Origin: Asticcacaulis endophyticus
GTDB taxonomy: Bacteria; Pseudomonadota; Alphaproteobacteria; Caulobacterales; Caulobacteraceae
Assembly: GCF_014652575.1 (NCBI RefSeq)
Contig: NZ_BMZB01000001.1
Coordinates: forward strand, 682,001 to 746,000
Reading direction: 5' to 3'
Length of the DNA stretch: 64,000 bases
Positions 7,947 to 16,579 of the stretch are shown in pieces (the first letter of the stretch is position 1; each line of letters begins with the position of its first letter). The position numbers and the translations under genes were made by a program. Under the pieces are notes generated by a model. It was given only the letters and a program-made list of their open reading frames with translations. It made no database searches and was not told the origin of the DNA.

Positions 7947-9415
7947 CAAAACCTGAAATAGATGAATTTTTGGTCGAGGTTGTAATAGGCCCCCAGAATG
8001 ACGACGGCGACCGTGGCGGCATAGACCAGTCCCCAGCGCTGCCATGACGGCAGGGCGCGGTAGATATCGCCAACCTTGGCGTGATCCTTATACCACTCAG
8101 GGGCCATGACCACGATGATGCCGAGGATCGCCAGCGCCATTTCGGCCAGCTTGCCGTCGATCACCGAACGGATGCTGCCCGCAAAGCCGCCCCAGCCGGT
8201 GTGCATATGGCTGATGATATAGCCCGCATCGGCCAGCGAGTCCGACCGGAAGAAGATATAGGCAAAGCAGACGAGGAAAAAGGTCACGCCGATCTTGAGG
8301 GCGCGGTAGGTTTTGGGGCGCTTGGTCAGGCCGGAATTTTTGGCAAACTTGTTCCACGGCTTTTGCGCCAGCAGCGACACGACCACATAGCTACCGTGCA
8401 GCGCGCCCCAGACGATGAAGGTCCAGTTGGCGCCATGCCAGAAACCGGACACCACAAAGGTCAGCATCATCCCGGCCAGCATCAGATTATACATCTTAAG
8501 CCCGGTCCAGCGGCTGCGCGAAAACGGCGTATAGACGTAGTCGTTAAGCCATGAGCTCAAAGATATATGCCAGCGCTTCCAGAAATCCTGAATGGACACG
8601 GCGAAATAGGGGCGGTTGAAGTTTGGCAGCAGCTTGATGCCAAACACCATGGCGGCACCGAGCGCGATGTCGGTATAGCCGCTGAAATCGAAATAAAGCT
8701 GAAAGGCATAGAGCCAGGTTGCAAACACCATGGCCACGCCATCAAAGGCATGGGGGTCATCATAGACCCGGTTGACGAACGGCGCGATGCGGTCAGCGAC
8801 CACGACCTTTTTGAACGCACCCCACAGCATCAGTTGCAGGCCCGCCGTCATCAGGGCGTAGTTAAAGCCTGTGAGGGGCGCGCGTAATTGCGGCAGCAAA
8901 TTCTTGCCGCGCTCGATGGGGCCCGCGATCATCTTGGGGAAGAAGAACACAAATGTGCCAAACACCCACGGATCACGCTCGGCCTTATCACCGCGCAGGG
9001 TGTCGATCAGATAGCCGATCATCAGGAAAGTATAGAACGAAATCCCCAGCGGCAGGATGATGTTCAGAACCGGGACATTATAGGATGCCCCAAACCAGCC
9101 GAACAGGCCGCGCAAAGATTCATTGAAGAACGAGGTATACTTAAAACCGACCAGATTGAGCACCAACAGCACAATGGCGATGGTCATGATCATCTGCTTG
9201 CGGGGCTTATCCTCGGCCTTTTCTATCGCGATTGCGAAATAGTAGACGAGACCCGCCGCCACCAGCAGATGCACCAGGAATAAAGGCCCTGACCAGCCAT
9301 AAAATACCAGACTGGCGATCAGTAAAAGGGGTAAGCGTAAACGAGACGGCATCAGCATGTAGCCGATGACGGTCGCTATAAAAAAGACAATAAATTCAAT
9401 TGAATTGAACAGCAC
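7946..9415 (-). CDS. MBOAT-family O-acyltransferase (AlgI/DltB type)
   Basis: 489 residues starting with GTG at 9415; the start MLFNSIEF matches the usual MBOAT N-terminus. There are about ten hydrophobic segments. The conserved MBOAT core is clear: FPKMIAGPI (159-167), FWKRWHISLSSWL (278-290), and the catalytic-site histidines His327 (GFWHGANW) and His340 (GALHG). These proteins move an acyl group from the cytoplasm through the membrane to an outside acceptor. It is the first gene of the operon and is coupled to the SGNH-like partner. With ACP and ligase downstream, the set has the four parts of a dlt system. Confidence 0.93.
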   Translation of the reverse strand: MLFNSIEFIVFFIATVIGYMLMPSRLRLPLLLIASLVFYGWSGPLFLVHLLVAAGLVYYFAIAIEKAEDKPRKQMIMTIAIVLLVLNLVGFKYTSFFNESLRGLFGWFGASYNVPVLNIILPLGISFYTFLMIGYLIDTLRGDKAERDPWVFGTFVFFFPKMIAGPIERGKNLLPQLRAPLTGFNYALMTAGLQLMLWGAFKKVVVADRIAPFVNRVYDDPHAFDGVAMVFATWLYAFQLYFDFSGYTDIALGAAMVFGIKLLPNFNRPYFAVSIQDFWKRWHISLSSWLNDYVYTPFSRSRWTGLKMYNLMLAGMMLTFVVSGFWHGANWTFIVWGALHGSYVVVSLLAQKPWNKFAKNSGLTKRPKTYRALKIGVTFFLVCFAYIFFRSDSLADAGYIISHMHTGWGGFAGSIRSVIDGKLAEMALAILGIIVVMAPEWYKDHAKVGDIYRALPSWQRWGLVYAATVAVVILGAYYNLDQKFIYFRF

Positions 9416-9759
9416 TTGTCAGTCAGCCCGCTTTAAAAATTACCTGTAAAATCCATATTCCGGCATCACCCGAAACGGGACATAAACCCGCCGGTGCGAA
9501 GCGCTGAGCAAGGACTATGCCTAAACTCCGCGAGTGTCTGGATAATACCCCAAAATAATATACGCCAACTTTCAGGCGGTCTGACGGGATTCTGCAAATA
9601 ATAGATAATTAAGCATAAATTACACTTGCCCGTCGCAATCCTGCCCATCGGTCTCCCGATATGACACCTTAACGTCAAATAACAGCGTTGGGAAGAGTGA
9701 ACACGGACAAATGTTGCAAAGCAGCATAGGGGCTGCGCCTTTATGGCCACAGGTGGGGG
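9416..9759. other. Intergenic region upstream of the glycan-acylation operon
   Basis: This 344-base gap separates the first gene of the MBOAT operon from the hemolysin III-like gene, both on the minus strand. It should hold the promoter of the MBOAT operon, since that operon starts here, but I could not point to a convincing -35/-10 pair. A short palindrome, GCAGC-N6-GCTGC at 9721-9736 followed on the minus strand by TTT, may be a weak terminator for the upstream gene. A 94-codon minus-strand open frame (9466-9750) has no ribosome site or family features and is not called. Confidence 0.5.
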
Positions 9760-10422
9760 CTATTTCACCGCCAGCACAATACCGACGAGGATGGCGACAT
9801 AGTGGGCAGAGGCTCCGGCCAGCACATGGCCATGCCAGATGGCGCGGCGGAATTTCAGGCGCTTATTCATGTAAAAAATCGTGCCCACGCTGTAGAGCAC
9901 GCCGCCGGCCGCCAGCATTATCAGGGCGGGCATGGGCACTTCGCGGATCATGGGCTTGGTTGCAATAACGATCAGCCAGCCGAGTGCCAGATAGAACACG
10001 ATCCAGATGACCTTGCTCAAAGAGGGTAAGAACAGCTTTCCGGCCATACCTAAGCCCGCCAGCGTCCAGACCGCCACCGTCATGCCGATGGCCCAGCCGC
10101 CCTCCAGCGCCTGAGTGGTAAAGGGCGTGTAGCTGGCGGCAATCATCAGGAAAATGCCAGCGTGGTCCAGCCGTCGCAAAAACGGCTGCCAGTTCGGCTT
10201 GGCGAAGTTATAGGCGGTCGAAAAGGCCAGCATGGCAACAAAGCCAAGCGCATAGACACTGACGGCGGCGACTTTACCCAGATAGCCGTGACTGATGGCA
10301 AGCCCAAGCGCAATGCCGCCCCCAAACAGGGCCATGCACAGGCCGACCACATGCACGATCAGGTCGGCGCGGCGTTCCGTAGGTGTGGGGTAATGGTCAG
10401 ATGTAACGACAGATGAGGTCAT
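9760..10422 (-). CDS. Hemolysin III / PAQR-family membrane protein
   Basis: 220 residues with seven hydrophobic segments. Family features are a His in the first segment (IVHVVG), AYNFAK after the third, the SYTPF motif with RLDHAGIF before it, and HGHVLAGASAHY near the C-terminus, whose histidines fit the metal site of this family. Members are inner-membrane proteins related to adiponectin receptors; real haemolysis is rarely their function and a lipid-hydrolase role is suspected. It has no clear operon partners. Confidence 0.93.
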   Translation of the reverse strand: MTSSVVTSDHYPTPTERRADLIVHVVGLCMALFGGGIALGLAISHGYLGKVAAVSVYALGFVAMLAFSTAYNFAKPNWQPFLRRLDHAGIFLMIAASYTPFTTQALEGGWAIGMTVAVWTLAGLGMAGKLFLPSLSKVIWIVFYLALGWLIVIATKPMIREVPMPALIMLAAGGVLYSVGTIFYMNKRLKFRRAIWHGHVLAGASAHYVAILVGIVLAVK

Positions 10423-10514
10423 GGAATTGGAGCCTGCAAGCGACGTAACGACTTTTCGTCACTATAATAGGGTCTCAAAACCAGATCAAGCCAATCACAT
10501 TCGGTTCAGAATGA

Positions 10515-11174
10515 TTACACCGTAAGGGTTTCCTTAACGTCATCTGTCTTTTTGCGTCGGAAATGCCAGTAGGTGAGCGCGCTGACCAGTGCGGCAAAGA
10601 AACACCACACCGACGGATAATTTAACCTGAAAAAGCTGAAGGCCACGGCAAAGCCGACCACCATGGCCATGCCAATCACGCGCACGCTGACGTGGCTGGA
10701 GATAAAGAACGCTGCGCAGGTCGCAATCACATAGGCACTGCGTATCCAGAACCCGCCCCCGACCGGATTGGTGTAGACTAGGCACTGATTGACCATTTGC
10801 ACGGCCACACCGTATTTCAGGATGATCATCAGCGTAAAGGCAGCCACGGCAACGCCGAGCAGCAGAACCACCTGCATCAGCCGTTTGCGGATCAGGTCAG
10901 GCTCAATTAGCAGGATCGACAGGGGTATGATGATCGGCCAGATCACCCCGATAAAGACGGCGTAACCCTGGGTCAGGGCATGGGTCGCCACGCCGGTTCC
11001 GGTTTGTGGCAAAAGCACCCACAGGCAGCCTTCGATAAACTGCTGGATAGCAAACAGCAGCGGCACCGACGCGAACGGGCGCTCGGTTTTTAATGTGGTT
11101 TCGCGCAGGGCCATGACGCCCGCCGTGGCGATAAAGGCGCTGGCGGCAAAGCTGACCGGGGCCGAAAAACACAT
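10515..11174 (-). CDS. DUF6629-family membrane protein
   Basis: 219 residues, six or seven hydrophobic segments. The N-terminus MCFSAPVSF is the signature start of the DUF6629 family, whose function is unknown. The start codon at 11174 has an ideal GGAGG eight bases away, and that ribosome site lies inside a hairpin (see 11184-11199). The gene follows the alpha-glucuronidase on the same strand by 54 bases and could be read through from it, but nothing ties it to sugar use. Confidence 0.8.
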   Translation of the reverse strand: MCFSAPVSFAASAFIATAGVMALRETTLKTERPFASVPLLFAIQQFIEGCLWVLLPQTGTGVATHALTQGYAVFIGVIWPIIIPLSILLIEPDLIRKRLMQVVLLLGVAVAAFTLMIILKYGVAVQMVNQCLVYTNPVGGGFWIRSAYVIATCAAFFISSHVSVRVIGMAMVVGFAVAFSFFRLNYPSVWCFFAALVSALTYWHFRRKKTDDVKETLTV

Positions 11175-11183
11175 GCTGATACC

Positions 11184-11199
11184 CTCCGTATACTCGGAG
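11184..11199 (-). promoter_or_regulatory. Hairpin covering the ribosome site of the DUF6629 gene
   Basis: CTCCG and CGGAG arms (5 base pairs, 6-base loop) on the minus strand; the GGAGG ribosome site is the downstream arm plus one base. Folding would hide it from ribosomes. The stem is short, so regulation is a guess. Confidence 0.3.
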
Positions 11200-11228
11200 A
11201 AAGTGACGTGCTTTTGGCTTAAAGTCGA

Positions 11229-13355
11229 TCAGTTTCCGGGGGCATACGGGAATTTCAGTGACCTGTAATATTCCAGTGTCTTTTCCGGCGCTGAATAACC
11301 GGCGGGCAAGGGCCGTTTGGAAATCGACTGGAAATAGGCGACCGACGCATCGCGCCACCATCTGGCTTCGCGTTCCTGGATCATCAGATTAGTGGCCACG
11401 GCCTCAAAACGATCCGCATCGACGTAAGGCTTAAGCGACGCCCAACGATTGCGCATGGTGGTCACATCGGATGCCCCCTTAGAATAGGTCACCACCACCT
11501 CATCCCACAGGGTACGTCCCGATTTAACCTTATAATCCCACGGCACATGATGGAACCACAACAGATAGCGCTCATCCATGGTCTTTGGCTCGGCCCAGAG
11601 TTTGGCGGCTTTTGGGGTGTACTGAGCAATGGCGTTCGAGCCGGTTTTCATCCGGTCAAAGCCAATGCCATTGATATCGGCCTTGTGATAATAGACCGGG
11701 TTCCAGTCGGCGCGCTCCAGATTATCGACCCACGGCCCTGGCCCATAATGGTGGCCGGTATCCATCAGGTGATGCAGCCCCAGCGGCGTCATGTAATCGG
11801 CCACGGTTTCGCGTGAGGTCATCATCATATCGACCACGGGTGCCACAAAGGCCGGATCATTGGAAAAGGTCATGCGGGCCCAGTCGTCGGCAATCGCGCG
11901 CGATGAGGCCTGCGGGTTCCAGGCCAGCCGCCCGAAAGCGTACCAGTTGGCCTGATCGAAATCAGAACCCGACCAGTTGCGGTCCATGCCGATATTGGCC
12001 ACACCCGCAATACCGGTCAGTGTGTGGTTATCGACCGCGCCTTCGACGACCTTAGCGACGGTGTTGCCCGCCTTACCGCCCGCAAAGGTGTCGGCTTTCA
12101 GCGCCTCTTCATAATATTGGCCGAGGTAGGCGAGGTGGGTCGAAAAACCGAGATATTCCTTGGTGATCTGGAACTCCATCATCAGCGGGGTCTTCGGCAT
12201 GGCCCCAAACATCGGATGGAAGGGTTCACGCGGCTGAAAATCGATAGCGCCGTTTTTGACCTGAACCAGCACATTGTCAGCAAACTGACCATCCAGCGCT
12301 TTGAACTCATCGTAGGCCTGCTTGTGGCGGTCATCAGGCTTTTCGTGGCTGTAGACAAAGGCGCGCCACATGACGATGCCGCCGTGCGGTTTTAACGCTT
12401 CGGCCAGCATATTGGCGCCGTCGGCATGGCTGCGTTTATAGTCCTGCGGGCCGGGCTGGCCCTCACTATTGGCCTTGACCAGAAAGCCGCCAAAATCGGG
12501 AATGGCGGCATAGATTTCATCCGCCTTGGCTTTCCACCACGCCCGCACCTGCGGATCTAGCGGATCGGCGGTTTTCAATCCGCCCTCTTCGATCGGGGCC
12601 GAAAAGCGCGCCGACAGATAGACCTTGATGCCATAGGGCCGGAAGGTGTCGGCCAGGGCTGCGGTCTTGGCGATATAGGCGGGGCTCAACGACACGGCAT
12701 TGGAATTGACGTTATTAAGCACTGTGCCGTTGATCCCGACCGAGGCATTGGCGCGGGCATAGTCGGTATAGCGCGGGTGCCTGACATCCGGCAGCTTCCA
12801 CCAGTCCCAGATGGTCGTGCCCGCATAACCGCGCTCGACTGAGCCATCGAGATTGTCCCAGTGATTGAGGACGCGCAGCTTGACCTTTGGGGCATCGGTG
12901 ATGTTGAGGCTGGTCAGGGGCTGACGGGTCTGGATCAGTTTCAGATATTCAAAAACACCGTATAGCACGCCAATATCGCGGTTGGCGGCGATGATCGTCA
13001 CGGGTCTATCATTGAGGCGCGTGGTGCGGATGATAAAGCCTTCTTCGCCAGCCTTGGTCAGGTCAGGATTAAGGAGGGCGATGGCCGCCGAACTGGACGG
13101 CGTGCCAATGATGACGGCGTTATCGCGGAGGGTGCCGACCTCAATCACTTTGCCTGACAAACCGCTCAAGCCGCGCTCAAGCTCTTGCGCGGCGGCGATG
13201 AGGGGCGGGGTGGTGCCTTCGGAAACGATAGAGGTGGCGGGGATGGCATAGCCTGCCTCGACCGGACGGTATCTCTGCCACAGGTCATAACCGTCCTCGG
13301 CCTGCACCGGTAGCGCTAACATAAGGGCGCAAACCGCCACTATCCATCGCAACAT
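11229..13355 (-). CDS. aguA: GH67 alpha-glucuronidase, exported
   Basis: 708 residues, the usual GH67 length. A signal peptide covers about 1-19 and ends PVQA. The catalytic acid is Glu298 in KANSEGQPGP, and the paired carboxylates that activate water are Asp372 (GAIDFQP) and Glu394 (MMEFQ), with the spacing of known GH67 enzymes. It releases 4-O-methyl-glucuronic acid from the ends of glucuronoxylan fragments, probably in the periplasm. Downstream genes for glucuronate isomerase and mannonate dehydratase lie upstream in the same transcript (28 and 13 bases between genes), so the operon releases and breaks down the uronic acid. Confidence 0.96.
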   Translation of the reverse strand: MLRWIVAVCALMLALPVQAEDGYDLWQRYRPVEAGYAIPATSIVSEGTTPPLIAAAQELERGLSGLSGKVIEVGTLRDNAVIIGTPSSSAAIALLNPDLTKAGEEGFIIRTTRLNDRPVTIIAANRDIGVLYGVFEYLKLIQTRQPLTSLNITDAPKVKLRVLNHWDNLDGSVERGYAGTTIWDWWKLPDVRHPRYTDYARANASVGINGTVLNNVNSNAVSLSPAYIAKTAALADTFRPYGIKVYLSARFSAPIEEGGLKTADPLDPQVRAWWKAKADEIYAAIPDFGGFLVKANSEGQPGPQDYKRSHADGANMLAEALKPHGGIVMWRAFVYSHEKPDDRHKQAYDEFKALDGQFADNVLVQVKNGAIDFQPREPFHPMFGAMPKTPLMMEFQITKEYLGFSTHLAYLGQYYEEALKADTFAGGKAGNTVAKVVEGAVDNHTLTGIAGVANIGMDRNWSGSDFDQANWYAFGRLAWNPQASSRAIADDWARMTFSNDPAFVAPVVDMMMTSRETVADYMTPLGLHHLMDTGHHYGPGPWVDNLERADWNPVYYHKADINGIGFDRMKTGSNAIAQYTPKAAKLWAEPKTMDERYLLWFHHVPWDYKVKSGRTLWDEVVVTYSKGASDVTTMRNRWASLKPYVDADRFEAVATNLMIQEREARWWRDASVAYFQSISKRPLPAGYSAPEKTLEYYRSLKFPYAPGN

Positions 13356-13382
13356 CTCAAACCTCCCGTTTTTATTTTGATA

Positions 13383-14795
13383 TTATAGTTTGTAGGCCTG
13401 TTTGGCCAGTTTGTAGCTTAGATCATAGGCGACCTCGGCGGCCTCGTCTTCGTCAAGGCGATGCTCAGCCACCAGTCGCGCCAGATGCGAACAATCCATC
13501 CGCCGCGCCACATCATGGCGGGCGGGAATGGAAAAAAACGCGCGGGTGTCGTCATTAAAGCCGACGGTGTTGTAATAACCGCCGGTCTCGGTCATCTGGT
13601 CGCGGAACCGGCGCATGCCTTCGGGTGAGTCGTGGAACCACCACGGCGGGCCGAGCTTCAGCGCCGGATAGTGACCGGCCAGTGGGGCCAGTTCGCGCGC
13701 ATAGACGGTTTCATCGAGCGTAAAGACGATAAAGGTCAGGCGCGGATCGTTGCCATAGGCATCCAGCAAGGGTTTCAACGCATGGACATATTCGGTCGAA
13801 AGCGGAATATCCGCGCCCTTATCTCGGCCAAAGCGGTTAAGCACATGCTGGTTATGGCTGCGATACACGCCCGGATGCAGTTGCAGTACCATGCCGTCGT
13901 CAAGGCTCATGCGCGCCATTTCGGTCAGCATCTGCCCGCGGAACAGGTCGGCCTCATGGGCGCTAAAATCACCTGACCGGATTTTGTCATACAGGGCCGC
14001 CGCCTCGGACGGTGACAAATTGGCGGTGGTGGCGCGGACATGGCCGTGATCGGTTGAGGTTGCCCCGGCTTCGCGGAAAAAGGCGCGGCGGTTTTGGTGC
14101 GCCTTCAGATAGCCCGCAAAGGTTGTGATATCTTCGCCCGCCAATTGTCCGAACCGTTCCAGGTTCTCGGCAAAGCCTATATGTTCCGGGTCCATGACGG
14201 GATCGGGGCGATAGGCGGTAACCACCCGGCCTTTCCAGCCGCCCTCGCGGATTTTTTTATGGTGGCGCAGGTCATCGAGCGGCCCTTCGGTCGTCGCGAT
14301 GACTTCGATATTGAAGCGCTCAAACAGGGCGCGCGGCCGGAAGGCGTCAGTTTTAAGGCTTGCGTCCATCACCTCATAATAATGATCAGCCGTCTCCGGC
14401 GTCAGGGTGACGTCGATGCCGAAAACTTTAGAGAACACCCAATCCAGCCACATGCGTGACGGCGTGCCGCGAAACAGGTAATAGTTGTCGGCAAAGGTTT
14501 TCCAGATTTTGCGCGGGTCGGCCTCATAAGGTGTGCCGTCGTGCGTGGCTATCCCCAGCGATGCCAGATCGACCCCTTGCGAATACAGCATCCTGAAAAC
14601 ATAGTGATCCGGCACGATCAGAAGCTGCGCCGGATCGGGAAAGGGCTCATTATCGGCAAACCACTGCGGGTCAGTATGGCCGTGCGGGCTGATGATCGGC
14701 ATGCCTTTGACCGTCTGATAAAGCCTGCGGGCAATATCGCGGGTGGTGGGATCTGCCGGCAGCAGCCGGTCGGGATGCGGTTTCAGCACGGCCAT
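13383..14795 (-). CDS. uxaC: Glucuronate (uronate) isomerase
   Basis: 470 residues, full length. ISPHGHTDP near the N-terminus supplies His38 and His40 of the metal site of this amidohydrolase-fold family. It converts D-glucuronate to D-fructuronate (and galacturonate to tagaturonate) in the cytoplasm. It is the middle gene of the mannonate dehydratase - isomerase - alpha-glucuronidase transcript. No fructuronate reductase (UxuB) is present in the window, although that enzyme is needed between this step and mannonate dehydratase. Confidence 0.97.
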   Translation of the reverse strand: MAVLKPHPDRLLPADPTTRDIARRLYQTVKGMPIISPHGHTDPQWFADNEPFPDPAQLLIVPDHYVFRMLYSQGVDLASLGIATHDGTPYEADPRKIWKTFADNYYLFRGTPSRMWLDWVFSKVFGIDVTLTPETADHYYEVMDASLKTDAFRPRALFERFNIEVIATTEGPLDDLRHHKKIREGGWKGRVVTAYRPDPVMDPEHIGFAENLERFGQLAGEDITTFAGYLKAHQNRRAFFREAGATSTDHGHVRATTANLSPSEAAALYDKIRSGDFSAHEADLFRGQMLTEMARMSLDDGMVLQLHPGVYRSHNQHVLNRFGRDKGADIPLSTEYVHALKPLLDAYGNDPRLTFIVFTLDETVYARELAPLAGHYPALKLGPPWWFHDSPEGMRRFRDQMTETGGYYNTVGFNDDTRAFFSIPARHDVARRMDCSHLARLVAEHRLDEDEAAEVAYDLSYKLAKQAYKL

Positions 14796-14808
14796 GAACT
14801 TAAGGCCC

Positions 14809-16017
14809 TTACCAGTTAAACAGGGTGCCGTCCTGCAGGCGGTTCACCGGCAGATAGGCGCGCTGATACGGATATTTGGCGGCCAGGTCTTCGTCGATAT
14901 CCACGCCCAGACCCGGCGTTTCATTGACCTGCATGAAGCCCTTATCGAAGGTGTAGCTGTGCGGGAAAACCTCATCGGTGGCGTCGGTATGGCGCATATA
15001 TTCCTGCACCCCGAAGTTCGGCACCGAGATGTCGAAGTTGAGCGCCGCGGCCATGCAGACCGGCGACAGATCGGTGGCGCCATGACAGCCGGTGCGGACA
15101 TTATAGATGTCGGCAAAGGCGGCGATCTTCTTCAAATGCGTCAACCCACCGGCATGGACAACCGTGGCGCGGATATAGTCGATCAACTGGTTCTGGATCA
15201 GATCCTTGCAGTCCCAGATCGAGTTGAAGATTTCCCCAACGGCCAGCGGCGTGGTGGTGTGCTGACGGATCAGGCGGAAGTTTTCCTGATTTTCGGCCAC
15301 AACCGCATCTTCCATCCAGAACGGACGGTAGGGCTCAAGATCGCGCCCCAGACGACCGGCTTCGATCGGGGTCAGGCGGTGGTGGACATCGTGCAGCAGA
15401 TGCACCTCGTCGCCCAGGGCGTCACGGGCGGCAGCAAACAGTTTGGGCACGATGCGCATATAGGCTTCCGTCGACCAGACATTCTCAGTCGGCAGGTCGG
15501 CATCGGCGGGCTCATAGAACATCTTGTCCTTGGAGACGCCGTAGGTTGAGGCCAGACCCGGCACCCCGCATTGAATGCGGATCGCCTTATAGCCCATCGC
15601 CTTATAGGACTGCGCGACCTCAATGGTGTCTTCAATCGAGGTGCCGTTGGCGTGGCCATAGACCATCACCCCGGTGCGGCACTTGCCGCCCATCAACTGA
15701 TAGACCGGCAGGTTAGCGACCTTACCCTTAATGTCCCACAGCGCCATATCGACGGCAGCAACCGCCGACATGGTAACCGGCCCCCGGCGCCAATACGCGC
15801 CGCGATACAGGAACTGCCAGATATCTTCGATCTGGTGCGGGTCACGCCCGATCAGGCACGGAATGACGTGATCTTCGAGGTAGGACACAACCGACAGTTC
15901 GCGGCCATTGAGTGTCGCATCGCCCACCCCATAGACACCTTCGTCGGTCATGATCTTGAGGGTCACAAAGTTGCGGCCGGGACAGGTGACAATAACCTTG
16001 GCGGACGTGATTTTCAT
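14809..16017 (-). CDS. manD: D-mannonate dehydratase, enolase superfamily
   Basis: 402 residues. It belongs to the mandelate racemase/enolase superfamily, not to the UxuA fold: metal ligands are seen in order as Asp in LLHDVHHR, Glu in WMEDAV and Glu in AVGEIF, and the N-terminal capping domain includes RGAYWRRGP. The high-activity D-mannonate dehydratase branch carries this HDVHHR barrel motif. It removes water from D-mannonate to give 2-keto-3-deoxygluconate, feeding the Entner-Doudoroff route. It is the first gene of the minus-strand operon and is divergent from the TonB receptor. Confidence 0.92.
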   Translation of the reverse strand: MKITSAKVIVTCPGRNFVTLKIMTDEGVYGVGDATLNGRELSVVSYLEDHVIPCLIGRDPHQIEDIWQFLYRGAYWRRGPVTMSAVAAVDMALWDIKGKVANLPVYQLMGGKCRTGVMVYGHANGTSIEDTIEVAQSYKAMGYKAIRIQCGVPGLASTYGVSKDKMFYEPADADLPTENVWSTEAYMRIVPKLFAAARDALGDEVHLLHDVHHRLTPIEAGRLGRDLEPYRPFWMEDAVVAENQENFRLIRQHTTTPLAVGEIFNSIWDCKDLIQNQLIDYIRATVVHAGGLTHLKKIAAFADIYNVRTGCHGATDLSPVCMAAALNFDISVPNFGVQEYMRHTDATDEVFPHSYTFDKGFMQVNETPGLGVDIDEDLAAKYPYQRAYLPVNRLQDGTLFNW

Positions 16018-16205
16018 TTAGCTTAGTACTCCGAAGCCGCAGCCCTGATGATGGGCGTCATGTTGGCGGACGCTCACCTTCGACAGGCTGTCATATTTAA
16101 AGATGTTCCGTTCCCTCGTGTCGTGGCTTTGGGCCGCGATCAGTTTTGTTAGTAAGCTTTAGTCCGTGCCTTTTGGTGATCTTCGAGGCCTGTAACTGCT
16201 GCGTA

Positions 16206-16220
16206 ATTGGTATGACCTAT
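16206..16220. promoter_or_regulatory. FadR-type (GntR) operator candidate, manD side
   Basis: ATTGGTATGACCTAT fits the FadR-subfamily consensus TGGT-N3-ACCA with one mismatch (final A is T). It lies about 190 bases upstream of manD, just downstream of a TATATA box on the minus strand, so bound protein could block transcription. The GntR/FCD regulator gene at 19735 is the likely binder. Confidence 0.5.
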
Positions 16221-16224
16221 TTTA

Positions 16225-16255
16225 TATATAACCCAAATCCACCCCGGTTGCGCAA
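16225..16255 (-). promoter_or_regulatory. Candidate promoter for manD-uxaC-aguA
   Basis: On the minus strand TTGCGC (16250-16255) is followed after 19 bases by TATATA (16225-16230). The spacing is slightly long and the -35 match is partial. The operator candidate at 16206-16220 would overlap the start of transcription. Confidence 0.3.
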
Positions 16256-16294
16256 GCTTTTTCTTGATAAAAGACTGTATTCATTCTGGATGGT

Positions 16295-16320
16295 ATATCT
16301 GGTAACGAAATATCAGATAT
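16295..16320. repeat. Inverted repeat ATATCTG-N12-CAGATAT
   Basis: Seven-base perfect arms separated by 12 bases in the AT-rich divergent region. It could be a further protein-binding site; nothing else supports this. Confidence 0.35.
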
Positions 16321-16345
16321 TTGTGCCATAAAACACGAATTTGTA

Positions 16346-16365
16346 TGACAAAGTAAGCGCTGTCA
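16346..16365. repeat. Inverted repeat TGACA-N10-TGTCA
   Basis: Five-base arms spaced by 10 bases, with AAGCGCT between them, in the middle of the divergent region. It may be a regulator site, but arms this short also arise by chance. Confidence 0.3.
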
Positions 16366-16533
16366 ATTCAGGGCGTGTAAGGTGTTGCGGAAAAAACGCG
16401 CCTGTGGGGAAATGTGTGTATTGGTCAGGGTCTTACAGCCCTATGTCTGGCCAAAAAATCTTAATGATATCAACTGTAAATAACCAAAGCCGTCATGACA
16501 CGCTCAGTCATTTGCAACTCGCGACGCTATTAT

Positions 16534-16544
16534 TGGTCTGACCA
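16534..16544. promoter_or_regulatory. FadR-type (GntR) operator, TonB receptor side
   Basis: TGGTCTGACCA is a perfect match to the FadR-subfamily form TGGT-N3-ACCA. It ends two bases before a TTGACA hexamer (16547-16552) on the plus strand, so it sits where it could control the receptor gene. Together with the site at 16206 it suggests that the nearby FCD-domain GntR regulator controls both directions. Confidence 0.6.
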
Positions 16545-16567
16545 TATTGACAAATGCGGTAAGGGAA

Positions 16568-16579
16568 GTTAGCGCTAAC
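16568..16579. promoter_or_regulatory. LacI-family-like operator palindrome GTTAGCGCTAAC
   Basis: A perfect 12-base palindrome with the central CG typical of LacI/GalR-family operators. It starts 15 bases after the TTGACA hexamer, so it covers the expected -10 region of the receptor promoter. I see no LacI-family gene in the window, so the binder would be encoded elsewhere. Confidence 0.55.

Noticed and set aside
9466-9750. A 94-codon minus-strand open frame upstream of the MBOAT operon
   Set aside because: No ribosome site, Cys/Arg-rich composition with no domain features; likely non-coding promoter region.
13309-13320. A second TTAGCGCTA-type site (GGTAGCGCTAAC) near the start of aguA
   Set aside because: It lies in the signal peptide code for Met-Leu-Ala-Leu-Pro and can be explained by codon use; no promoter is expected there.
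16146-16541. Two short plus-strand open frames (61 and 66 codons) in the divergent control region
   Set aside because: AT-rich region, no ribosome sites, no recognisable features, and regulatory palindromes run through them.
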